Shown: piece after piece, positions 54,851 to 63,800 of the stretch
How the letters are laid out: each line of letters opens with the position of its first letter
Position numbering within the stretch: position 1 is the stretch's first letter
Assembly: GCF_013112245.1 (NCBI RefSeq)
Contig: NZ_WVRN01000002.1
Location: 124,001-188,000 of the forward strand
Direction: 5' to 3'
Source: Ruegeria sp. HKCCD4315
GTDB lineage: Bacteria; Pseudomonadota; Alphaproteobacteria; Rhodobacterales; Rhodobacteraceae
Length of the DNA: 64,000 bases
Position numbers and translations under genes: made by a program
The notes under the pieces: model-generated
What the model was told of the DNA's origin: nothing
Database searches by the model: none
Seen by the model: only the letters and a program-made list of their open reading frames with translations

Positions 54851-54858
54851 GTCGCCGA

Positions 54859-55263
54859 ATGGTGAACTCCATGAACGACTATCCCAAAATACGTTCCTTT
54901 ATCGCAGATTGGTTCGCGCGGTTTGACCGGCTTGATCCGATCGAGGCATTCCTTGAGGACCTACACCCCGATGTGGATTGGGACATGCCGGATGTTGACG
55001 CGACCTTGACAGGGCACGCTCGGGTGCGCGCGTGGTATACAGACGTACTTGCAACCTTGCAGCGCCCGACCGAACATCACGTCAGCAAGATAAAGGTCAC
55101 GCCGGGCGCTACGGAGTTCGAAGTTCTGTTTCGTGCCACAACCGTGAGCGGAGAACATATCGAAGCGCGGGTTCAGGAAAACTGGCGGTTTGACACGCGT
55201 CCCGATGGTCGCCCCCTCATCACCGTTCATTCAGCGAAACTTCTGCAAGAGGCAGACACATGA
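54859..55263 (+). CDS. SnoaL-like protein, cytoplasmic
   Basis: Protein of 134 residues with an NTF2-like fold (IRSFIADWFARFDRLDPIEAFLEDLHPDVDWDMPDVDATLTG, VSKIKVTPGATEFEVLFRA). No signal peptide. The start may be ATG 54859 or, four codons later, ATG 54871; neither has a strong ribosome site, suggesting coupling to the preceding gene eight bases away. It overlaps the quinone reductase start by four bases. Function unknown; probably acts on the same small molecule as its neighbours. Confidence 0.8.
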   Translation: MVNSMNDYPKIRSFIADWFARFDRLDPIEAFLEDLHPDVDWDMPDVDATLTGHARVRAWYTDVLATLQRPTEHHVSKIKVTPGATEFEVLFRATTVSGEHIEARVQENWRFDTRPDGRPLITVHSAKLLQEADT

Positions 55264-55862
55264 AAACACTCGTTCTCACCGCGCATCCAGACCTGAGCAA
55301 ATCCCGGATCAACCGAGTCTGGTTCGATGCGCTTTCAGACGCGCAAGAAGTCACCACACGCGATTTGACCGATATCGGTGGTGCTGAGTTGCGTTTTGAC
55401 GTCGAAACGGAACAAGCATTGCTGATGGCCCATGACCGGTTTGTATTTCAGTTCCCGTTTTACTGGTACTCTGCGCCGCCTGTCATGAAGGCGTGGATGG
55501 ATCAAGTTCTGAGCTATGGCTTTGCCTACGGACCCGGTGGGGATCATCTGAAGGGGCGCGAGTTTCTGATCCTTGTCTCTACAGGTGGGCCCGAGCACAG
55601 TTACCACGCGGGAGGGTACAACAATTACACGATGGCCGAGTTTCTTAAGCCTTTCCAGCAAACCGCGAACCTTGCCGGAATGACCTATCTGCGCCCCTTT
55701 GTGGCTCATGGGATGGCGCTGGCCTCGCAAGATCAAATCGAAGCGACCGTACCGGACATGTTGGCTCATTTAACCGACCCGGACTTGGATCCAAAAGTTA
55801 AACAGGCACGCTTGTTGAAACAACTTGAGGATGACCCGACCAAAGCCGCCGCTGTCAGTTGA
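55260..55862 (+). CDS. NAD(P)H-dependent quinone oxidoreductase, flavodoxin-like fold
   Basis: FMN/FAD flavoprotein of 200 residues in the NQO1/KefF/MdaB family. Motifs: LVLTAHPDLSKSRINRVW (flavin phosphate site), FQFPFYWYSAPPVMKAWMDQVL (quinone/flavin wall) and GREFLILVSTGGPEHSY. It reduces quinones or electrophilic dyes with NAD(P)H. Together with two SnoaL-like proteins under a LysR regulator it resembles a small redox-stress or xenobiotic-response cassette. Confidence 0.88.
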   Translation: MKTLVLTAHPDLSKSRINRVWFDALSDAQEVTTRDLTDIGGAELRFDVETEQALLMAHDRFVFQFPFYWYSAPPVMKAWMDQVLSYGFAYGPGGDHLKGREFLILVSTGGPEHSYHAGGYNNYTMAEFLKPFQQTANLAGMTYLRPFVAHGMALASQDQIEATVPDMLAHLTDPDLDPKVKQARLLKQLEDDPTKAAAVS

Positions 55863-55999
55863 TCATACCCCAAAAGAAACCGCCGCACGTTTGGCAAACC
55901 GCATTGATGCAGAATTTCAAAAGCGTCTGCATCAGTGCGGGTTCTCTCCTAGGAATTGATATGTAGACTGTAAACACGTCCATTTTGTGCGAGGGGCTC

Positions 56000-57166
56000 G
56001 TGTCCGAAATTGATGCACTGAACCATTGGCTGATTTCTGAAGGACGGTTGTTGGGCGATGAAACCGCAATCGTGCAAGGCTATTGCGAAGGCCTTGTAAA
56101 GCTTGGTGTACCATTGGCACGGGCACGGATTGCACAAAACTACTCAAATCCATTGCTCAGCGCATGGGGTATTATCTGGACCCCTGAAAACACCCGTCGC
56201 TATACGGTTCCCACGACTGTGCTGTCGACAAGTGCTTGGCATGGCAGCCCATTTGAATACATCGTCACGCGTCGGTGCCCTCTGCGAAAGCGGCTGGCGG
56301 ACCTCAACCTTGAAGATGAACACCCGATCTATTCAGAACTTGCCGAAGCGGGTGCCACGGATTTTCTGGCCATCCCACTGGAACATGGAAATGGATCGGT
56401 TCAAGGCACCAGCTTCACTTCAAATGCTGAAATCGGGTTTTCCGATACGCACATTCGATACATTGAAGAGTCGCGTTACGCACTTGCGGCAGCTTTGGAA
56501 CCCATAGCGATGCGTCAGTCACAAAAAAGCCTGCTACAGACTTATCTGGGTCATGGTCCAGCGGTGGAGATCGGTCAGGGGCATATTAAGCGCGGGGAAC
56601 ACAGAACGGTTGCAGCCGCGATCTTGTTTGCGGATCTCAGGGGGTTTACCGAAAAGGCCCAGGCTTGGCCCGAGGAAAAACTGCTGGCCATGATGGGAGA
56701 CTATTTTGAAATGGTGGTCTCGCCAATTCAGAACGCAGGCGGCGATGTGCTCAAATTCATGGGCGATGGCATTCTGGCAGTTTTTGAGACCGACAACAGC
56801 GACGAGTCCACTTGCAGATCGGCAGTCGAGGCTGCTTCTGGAGCCTTGGCCAATCTTGGCGAATACAACAAACAAGCGGATGAACGAAGCCAAGAGGCAA
56901 TCGAGTTTGTCATCGGCATCGACTTTGGTCCTGTGACATTTGGCAATATCGGCAGCCCTGATCGGTTGGACTTCACAGTTGTAGGACAGACTGTCAATGT
57001 CGCTAGTCGTGTGCAGGATCTTTGTAAGATACTGGGTGAAAAGACCCTGATCACTTCGCGTGTTGCGAAACACATGGGAAACATGGTTCAGTCCGTTGGT
57101 CGTCACGCTGTTCGAGGTTTAGACCAAGATATTGAGGTTTTCAGAATTTCTGCCAAAGGATCGTAA
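56000..57166 (+). CDS. Soluble adenylate/guanylate cyclase, class III
   Basis: Cyclase of about 388 residues. Residues 1-180 form an unclassified sensory region (including LSTSAWHGSPFEY and HPIYSELAEAGATDFLAIPL), seen in other alphaproteobacterial cyclases. The catalytic domain follows: AAILFADLRGFTEKAQ (first metal Asp), GGDVLKFMGDGILAVF (Lys and second metal Asp), and VGQTVNVASRVQ (transition-state Asn and Arg). The Asp usually preceding TVN is Gln here, unlike the cyclase at 16774. The start GTG 56000 is preferred, just after GAGGGG; TTG 55985 is the alternative. No transmembrane segment. Confidence 0.87.
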   Translation: MSEIDALNHWLISEGRLLGDETAIVQGYCEGLVKLGVPLARARIAQNYSNPLLSAWGIIWTPENTRRYTVPTTVLSTSAWHGSPFEYIVTRRCPLRKRLADLNLEDEHPIYSELAEAGATDFLAIPLEHGNGSVQGTSFTSNAEIGFSDTHIRYIEESRYALAAALEPIAMRQSQKSLLQTYLGHGPAVEIGQGHIKRGEHRTVAAAILFADLRGFTEKAQAWPEEKLLAMMGDYFEMVVSPIQNAGGDVLKFMGDGILAVFETDNSDESTCRSAVEAASGALANLGEYNKQADERSQEAIEFVIGIDFGPVTFGNIGSPDRLDFTVVGQTVNVASRVQDLCKILGEKTLITSRVAKHMGNMVQSVGRHAVRGLDQDIEVFRISAKGS

Positions 57167-57457
57167 CGCTTTAGGTTTTGAGAGCGGGTTAGTCTGTTTT
57201 GATCCTTGCAGACATACTTTCCGCGCACCTTTGATAGGTCGGGAAAAGGGGTGCCCAGAAGTGAATGAAGGGCACCCGAATCCTGCGCACCCAGAGAGTT
57301 GGACGTTTGTGGGTTATGAAGTTAACGCTCGGAAAAAGCGTTGCGCATCGTCTGATGGACCGGTTTCAACATGTATGTGAGCAGCGGAGGCTTGACCCCG
57401 GTTTGAGAAAACTTTAGGCCCGACGCTCTTTGCTCAGACAATTCGGAGACATGTGCC
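57167..57457. other. Spacer between the cyclase and the Hsp70-like gene
   Basis: About 290 bases without a gene. It holds a perfect 8-bp stem GGGTGCCC/GGGCACCC (57249-57256 with 57270-57277) around a 13-base loop, possibly ending the cyclase transcript, though no T-run follows. Confidence 0.35.
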
Positions 57458-58714
57458 ATGGCCCCCATCCGCCCGTGGATCGGCATCGACTTTGGTACGT
57501 CAAATTCAGCTGTTGCTTACATAGATGCAAACGCGCCTCGACTTGTACGTTTCGATGGCGATGCAAAGACACTTCCAACCACTTTCTTTTTTGATTTCGA
57601 AACGCGCGAAACCTTGATTGGTGAACCCGCCAACCAAGCGCTTTTGGATGGGCTGGAGGGGCGTTTCATGCGAGCGCTCAAGCGGGTTTTGGGTACTGCT
57701 TTAATGCATGAAAAGCGGCAGATTTTGAACGAGCGGCTGACATTTGTCGAAATCATCGGTTCTTTTCTGCGCCAACTGAGGGAACAGGCAGAGGTCGAAA
57801 TTGGTGTGCCGTGCACACGCGTTGTATCGGGACGACCTGTAATATTTCATGGGGTGAACGACCCGCGAGAGGCTCAGGCAGAAGCTGATTTGCGCGCATG
57901 TTACATAGCCGCCGGATTTACGGATGTTCAGTTTTGCCCTGAGCCCGCCGCAGCGGCCATCGCGACAGGTGCCACTGAATGCGGCTCGGGTACTGGGCTG
58001 GTTGTCGACATTGGGGGTGGAACGTCTGACTTTTCGGTCTTTCGGTCCCATGCAGCCGAATTAGAGATTCTGGCCAATCACGGAGTGCGCATTGGGGGAA
58101 CGGATTTCGACCGCGCGATCAGTATTGATCATGTGATGCCGCTTTTGGGCAAAGGTTCGATGGTTCGGGATGTCTTTGGCAGCGGGGCATCGAAGGCCCC
58201 CAATGCCATTTTTAATGACCTGGCGACCTGGGAGGTGATCCCGTTTCTGTACACGGCGCAGAACCGGCGCACGGTGGGCGACATGGTACAACTGGCCCAG
58301 TCACCTGAACGGTTGGCCCGCCTTGCTTCGGTGCTTGAGCACGAATTGGGGCATGAACTGGCCTTTGCTGTTGAAAGTGGAAAGATTGAAGTGAACTCAG
58401 GGACACAAGATCCGGCGATCAAACTTGACGTGCTTGAGGCTGGGTTGGCGGTACAGCTAAGTGACGCGCTGGTGGCCGACAGTCTTAACGATCATGCTTC
58501 ACGGTTGGAGACTGGGGTGCAAGAGGTGTTGCGCCTGGCGGATGTAACTGCAGAACAGATCGACCGGGTTGTCTATGTTGGCGGCTCAAGCCTGATGGCC
58601 ATTGTCCCCGAAACGATGCGACGTGTTTTCCCGGATGCCGAACATTCCTTTGCATCTGTTTTTACCGCAGTGGCCGAAGGTCTCGCGATCATGGCAGCGC
58701 GAGAGGGCGTGTAA
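57458..58714 (+). CDS. Hsp70-family protein, YegD type
   Basis: Protein of 418 residues containing only the Hsp70-like ATPase domain. Phosphate loop 1 is WIGIDFGTSNSAVAYID, phosphate loop 2 is GLVVDIGGGTSDFSVF, and the adenosine motif is VVYVGGSSLMAIVPETM. The C-terminal substrate-binding half of DnaK is absent, as in E. coli YegD. The role of YegD proteins is not established. GGAGA precedes the ATG. No operon partner: it stands between the cyclase and a convergent photolyase gene. Confidence 0.88.
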   Translation: MAPIRPWIGIDFGTSNSAVAYIDANAPRLVRFDGDAKTLPTTFFFDFETRETLIGEPANQALLDGLEGRFMRALKRVLGTALMHEKRQILNERLTFVEIIGSFLRQLREQAEVEIGVPCTRVVSGRPVIFHGVNDPREAQAEADLRACYIAAGFTDVQFCPEPAAAAIATGATECGSGTGLVVDIGGGTSDFSVFRSHAAELEILANHGVRIGGTDFDRAISIDHVMPLLGKGSMVRDVFGSGASKAPNAIFNDLATWEVIPFLYTAQNRRTVGDMVQLAQSPERLARLASVLEHELGHELAFAVESGKIEVNSGTQDPAIKLDVLEAGLAVQLSDALVADSLNDHASRLETGVQEVLRLADVTAEQIDRVVYVGGSSLMAIVPETMRRVFPDAEHSFASVFTAVAEGLAIMAAREGV

Positions 58715-58962
58715 CCGTCGGTGACCAGTTTTAGTCAAGGGCGCGTTCTTTGAGGGGTGCAAGAGTTCACTTTTTTGAAAACATGAGGCGCATGTCACGG
58801 CTAAATGCTTTAACAGGCTGATCATCTGGCGCGCCTGCATCGGTCCGAGCAATAGCGAACCTGATCCCAGACCTTTGCCCATTTCCGACGCCATGTGAAA
58901 GGTCGCCCACATCTGATGCAAGTTTTAGAGGGCAGGTCAGATTTCTTGCGCATGCGCATCGG
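58715..58962. other. Spacer between convergent Hsp70-like and photolyase genes
   Basis: About 250 bases. A minus-strand frame here reads [20 protein letters not shown] and onward for about 40 residues, with protein-like composition but no recognised family and no ribosome site. It may be a fragment of a lost gene. No terminator is obvious. Confidence 0.3.
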
Positions 58963-60462
58963 TTAGCCGTCCAGTGGTAAACTCAGTTGGGCCGAAGGTT
59001 TTGATCGTGCTTTAGACGATGAGCGGCGTTTGCGACTTCCGTGTTTGGACTGGATGGCGGCGGCTTCGATGCGAAAGGCCGGAGTGCGACGGACAGCCCA
59101 AATCCTCTCGCGTGCCAGCTTTGCGGCGGCAAGGTGGTTGAAGATGCGTTCGGGATAGAGCGTGCCAACCACCGCCGCAGCATTCGGTGCGGACCACGGC
59201 TCTTGTAGGTAAGGATCGGCTATCGCGGCCAACTCTGGCACCCATAGCCGTGTAAATACGCCGGACGGATCCTGATCTTTTCCCTGTTTCACGGGATTGT
59301 AGATCCGCACAGCATTGATACCGGTTGTGCCGGATTGCATTTGGACCTGGTTCCAGTGAATGCCCGGTTCATAGTCGGTAAATAGCCGCGCCAATTCCAA
59401 ACCCGGCGCGCGCCAGTCAAGCCAAAGGTGATAGCTTGCGGTTGCCATCACCATCGCCCGCATCCGGAAGTTCAGCCAACCCGTTGCTCGAAGTGAACGC
59501 ATGCAGGCATCCAGAAAGGGATAACCTGTTTGACCATTGGCCCAGGCATGCAGGTTCGCGGGATCTGGCTGCACAGGGCGTAACTCGTCGTAAAGCTTGT
59601 GCAGGTTCTTGAATTCGATCCTGGGTTCGTCTTCCAGTTTCTGGATGAAGTGGCAATGCCAATGCAGACGACCCGAAAAAGAACGCAGCGACTTGCGCCA
59701 GGCTTGCGCACCCGAACTCAAATTTTGTTGCCTCTGCACCGTCGCCTGTGCCACCTCGCGCATCGATACGGCCCCCCAAGCCAGATAGGGCGACAGGCGC
59801 GAGCAGGCGTACGCGCCTTGTAATGGCGAAGACATCGCGCGTTGATAGGTTTCTCCTCGACTGTGTAAAAAGCTGTCCAAAAGCTGTAAACCGACGCTTC
59901 GCCCACCGGGCTGTCGATCCGGGCAGGAATCTGACACAAGCTGCAGATCCTTCGAGGACGGCACACGGCCCAGATCCATTTCAAGCGCTGACAGAACCGG
60001 CGGCAGAGCTTTGGGTTGCGCCATATGGGTGTCCCAGCGTCTGGCCCACCCTTCGCGCGAGGTCATTCGGCGTTGTACACCGTGGTTTTTAACTTCACGC
60101 CATCGCACCCCGTTTTCAGTGCACCATTCAGCCACTTTCAGGTCACGGCGATAGGTCCAGTTGTTGCCGGTTTCCTCGTGCGACCAAAGCGCAGAGAGGT
60201 GCCCCGCAACATGTAGATTTGACAGGATCTGAGTGATTTCCCCGGTTCGTATAACCAGAGGCTGACCCAGCTTGCCCAAATCATCGCGCAATTGTTCGAG
60301 CGTTTCGGCGATAAAGCCCCAGTGGCGGGCAGACATATCAGGTTGCTGCCAAAGGTCCGGTTCTACGACATAAAGTGGAAGCACCTCTCCGCATTCCGCA
60401 GCGCGTGCAAGGGCGGAGTTGTCCTGCACGCGAAGGTCGCGTTTGAACCAGACGATCTGCAT
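58963..60462 (-). CDS. Deoxyribodipyrimidine photolyase/cryptochrome family protein
   Basis: Flavoprotein of 499 residues. The N-terminal photolyase alpha/beta domain begins MQIVWFKRDLRVQDNSALARA. The C-terminal FAD-binding domain contains RLSPYLAWGAVSMREV, GQTGYPFLDACMRSLRATGW and LNFRMRAMVMATASYHLWLD, then DYEPGIHWNQVQMQSGTTG. ATG 60462 is taken because the family begins there; 15 extra codons upstream are not conserved. A basic C-terminal tail (GSRKRRSSSKARSKPSAQ) could aid DNA binding. Light-driven repair of pyrimidine dimers is likely, but sensory cryptochrome function cannot be excluded. Confidence 0.88.
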   Translation of the reverse strand: MQIVWFKRDLRVQDNSALARAAECGEVLPLYVVEPDLWQQPDMSARHWGFIAETLEQLRDDLGKLGQPLVIRTGEITQILSNLHVAGHLSALWSHEETGNNWTYRRDLKVAEWCTENGVRWREVKNHGVQRRMTSREGWARRWDTHMAQPKALPPVLSALEMDLGRVPSSKDLQLVSDSCPDRQPGGRSVGLQLLDSFLHSRGETYQRAMSSPLQGAYACSRLSPYLAWGAVSMREVAQATVQRQQNLSSGAQAWRKSLRSFSGRLHWHCHFIQKLEDEPRIEFKNLHKLYDELRPVQPDPANLHAWANGQTGYPFLDACMRSLRATGWLNFRMRAMVMATASYHLWLDWRAPGLELARLFTDYEPGIHWNQVQMQSGTTGINAVRIYNPVKQGKDQDPSGVFTRLWVPELAAIADPYLQEPWSAPNAAAVVGTLYPERIFNHLAAAKLARERIWAVRRTPAFRIEAAAIQSKHGSRKRRSSSKARSKPSAQLSLPLDG

Positions 60463-60632
60463 TGCGTTAAGCCCGTATTCCAAAACTTCCGAACATAGCG
60501 CAGACACTTAGAGCGGAAGTGAAGGTCATCCAGCCTAACAGAGAGCTGCAATCTTGGGTTGTGATCTCTGCTTAGATTGAAACGAACAACCATTGCGGGT
60601 GGCATTCGTTATCGCTTTGGAAACATTGCATT

Positions 60633-60647
60633 GTATCGAAGTGATAC
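60633..60647. promoter_or_regulatory. Small inverted repeat upstream of the Cys-rich ORF and autotransporter
   Basis: GTATC-GAAGT-GATAC lies 42 bases before ATG 60689 in an AT-rich stretch. It may be part of the promoter or operator for the autotransporter transcript. Weak evidence, position only. Confidence 0.3.
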
Positions 60648-60688
60648 TTTTGTGTTGTAAATCAGCAATTAGTCTTACCAAACCGTTA

Positions 60689-60841
60689 ATGAGTGAACAA
60701 ATTCACATCAATCGTCTTAAAATTGCAGATACTCTTCACAAGATGGTGATGGGGAAAGCTCGAATTGCAGGTGACTGCTTTTCGGGAACCTGTCCGGTTG
60801 CCGTGTCGTTTGAATGCGTTGGTTGTGAGGTTCCAGAGTGA
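60689..60841 (+). CDS. Small Cys-rich ORF overlapping the autotransporter start
   Basis: Possible 50-residue peptide. The N-terminal half is helical-looking (EQIHINRLKIADTLHKMVM), and the C-terminal half has four cysteines in CX4CX7CX2C spacing (GDCFSGTCPVAVSFECVGCE). Its TGA overlaps the GTG start of the autotransporter (GTGA), so its translation could couple to that gene. ATG 60689 lacks a strong ribosome site, so it may instead be a leader. The Cys spacing could bind zinc or form disulphides. No family recognised, and it may not be a real gene. Confidence 0.45.
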   Translation: MSEQIHINRLKIADTLHKMVMGKARIAGDCFSGTCPVAVSFECVGCEVPE

Positions 60842-63800
60842 TCAAGAAATCAAATTTGCTGGTTACTGTTTCGTTTTTAGCTCTGATTTCAAATCCTTTG
60901 CTCGCTGCGCCGACGGCGGCCTCGAAGGTTGGTGATACCGTCAAAAACCCGGTGACGGGTCAGGATACAACAGTTAGCGCACTGATCGTAGACCCCGCAT
61001 CCACGCCAACGGCGGGTACAACAGCCTTCGTTGAAACCGCAGACGGCTACGTTTTTCTGGTTAAGAGCGCAGGCGACACAATCTACAATTCGGACAATCC
61101 TCCGCTTGCCTTCAATATTGTCTCTATTACTGGAACGACCGCGCAAATCAGCGGCGGTGGAGCGACCGGTACGGCAAATTTGTCGACCCAGTTGACGCTG
61201 TCTCAGTACAACAGCGACTTCAAAGGCTCGGGTACGCCGGGGACGGTGACACCACCTGTCAACGTCTCGGGCCCTAACGGGGTGAGTCAGGTTGTCTATG
61301 GGCAGAATGGCAGCAATGGGCGGGACGGTGCATTGGTGGTTCCGCCGAGCTCTGGTGGAAACGGCAACGCTGGTCCGACACAGACCCAGTCTCTTGGCAG
61401 CAATGTAAATGCCACCAGCAATGTCGGATGGGAGATTGGCAGTGTTGGCGGCGACGGCGGCGACGGCGGGGATTCCTATCTAAGCTTTTGGGACGGGCGC
61501 GATGGAGGCGACGGCGGTAAGGGCGGCACGGTAAACGCAACGCAAACGGCCAGCAGCACGATTCAGACATCGGGCGCTAACAACGAGGGGATCTTTGCGT
61601 TCAGCCGCAGCGGCCAGGCTGGGAACGGCGGCAGTGGTTTTGCGGCACCGGGTGGCGGCACCGGAGGCCACTCGGCCGATGGTGGTAACGTGACGGTGAC
61701 CCAAGCTGGATCGATTTCGACCAGCGGTGACTATGCTGACGGTATCTATGCACTGAGTGTGTCAAACAACGGCGGCAATGGCGGTTCGCAATGGGGATTG
61801 GTCGGATCCTCCGGCAGCGGCGGCTACGGCGGCAGCGGTGGCAGCGTGGTGGTTAACACGGCGTCCACCGGCACTATTCTGACCACCGGCAATTTTGCCA
61901 ACGGGATTCTTGCTCAGTCCGTCGGTGGGTCTGGTGGCTCTACCGGAACCAGCGGCAACCTTCTTGTTTCACTGATAGGTAGCGCAGATAACGGCGGCAA
62001 CGGCGGGCAGGTCTCGGTCTCGCATGGTGGAGCCATTGAAACGCGGGGCAGTTTCTCTCGAGGGATCGTTGCCCAATCCATCGGCGGCGGGGGCGGTTCC
62101 GGTGGAACCGCTGGGGGCCTCGTTTCTCTGTCGCTGGGCGGTGTCGGATCAAATGGTGGCAGCGGTAGCGCCGTCAGTGTGTCTGTGCAGGGGTCGGGAA
62201 GCATACTGACCCTTGGGGACGGGGCTGACGGGGTGATGGCGCAGTCAATCGGTGGCAGTGGTGGAACTGGTGCAAATTCCTTTGGTTTAGTTGCCATCGG
62301 CGGCGGCGGGTCTCGTGGCGGTACAGGTGCGGCGGTTAGCGTCAGCAACTATGGGCGCATTGTGACCCAAGGGGATGGCGCGCGTGGCATCATCGCTCAA
62401 TCCATTGGCGGCGGTGGCGGTGACGGGGGATCGTCCGGCGGCATGGTGTCTGTTGGCGGCAACGGCAGCGGCGGCGGCAGCGGTTCGACCGTGACCATTG
62501 TTAACGATGGAATCATCACCACTGGTGGCGACGATGCGATGGGCATTTTAGCCCAGTCTATCGGCGGTGGCGGCGGTAATGGCGGTTCGTCCGGGTCTGT
62601 TGGGGCCTTTGTAGGCGTCGCAATCGGCGGCGATGGCGGAGCTGGTGGCAAAGGTGGTGACGTCAACGTTACTTTATCCAATACAGACAGCAGTCAGCCT
62701 TCGGCGATCCAGACGTCGGGCGCGCGATCCACGGGTGTTTTTGCGCAATCTGTTGGTGGCGGTGGCGGCAACGGCGGCGGGGCTGTTTCGGTTGCTGTCG
62801 GCGCTTTTGGCGCTGCTTCTGTTTCCGTCGGCGGATCGGCAGGCAGTGGAGGAGACGGGGGCAATGTAACGCTTGCTGGCGGCGGTTCGGCTTCGGTGCA
62901 AACCGGGGGAGACGATTCAACCGGCATCATGTTGCAGTCCGTTGGCGGTGGCGGCGGCAATGGCGGGTATGCCGTTTCGGTTGCGGTCTCCGGCGGTCCG
63001 GTTTCTGGCTCTCTGGCAGTTGGTGTTGGAGGTGACGGCAGTACAGGTGGCAAAGGCGGTAACGTCACGGTTGGTCAGTTTGACAGCAGTGGCGCAGCCG
63101 TTGCCGCCGGTTTCGAAGGCACGGTTGTCACAACAGGGAACCGGTCAACCGGTATGCTGTTTCAGTCTGTCGGCGGTGGTGGCGGCAATGGCGGATTGGC
63201 TGTTGCCGCAACCGGCGGTGCCTCGGCGCTGTTTTCCGGCAACGTCTCGGTCGGAATTGGTGGCCAGGCGGGCAGCGCTGGGAATGGTGGGATCGTACAG
63301 GTCTCGACCAATGCTGATGTGACGACGACCGGCACAAACTCAAGCGCGATTATTGCGCAATCCGTCGGTGGCGGCGGTGGCAACGGCGGGGGCAGTATCG
63401 CGGCCGGGATCAGCGCCAGCGGTGGGGCATCTGCTGGGGTTAATGTCAGCGTCGGTGGCAATGGCGGCGGGGCAGGAACTGGAGGCAAGGTCACTTTGGT
63501 CGCGGGCGGCTCATCTATCGAGACCAGCGGCGCGTTTTCCAGCGGCGTTGTTGCGCAATCCGTCGGTGGCGGCGGTGGTAATGGCGGCTACAGCATCGGG
63601 GCCAGCGCTAATATCGGCGGCGCGGCTGCCGGGTCCGTGAATGTCGGCCTGGGTGGTAAATCCGGCGGTGGCGGTATCGGTGGCACTGTGACCGCGCAGG
63701 TTGGTGCAAATGTTACAACGCGTGGAAACGATTCCGGGGCGGTTGTTGTTCAGTCCATCGGTGGCGGTGGCGGCAACGGTGGATTCAGCGTCGCGGCAGG

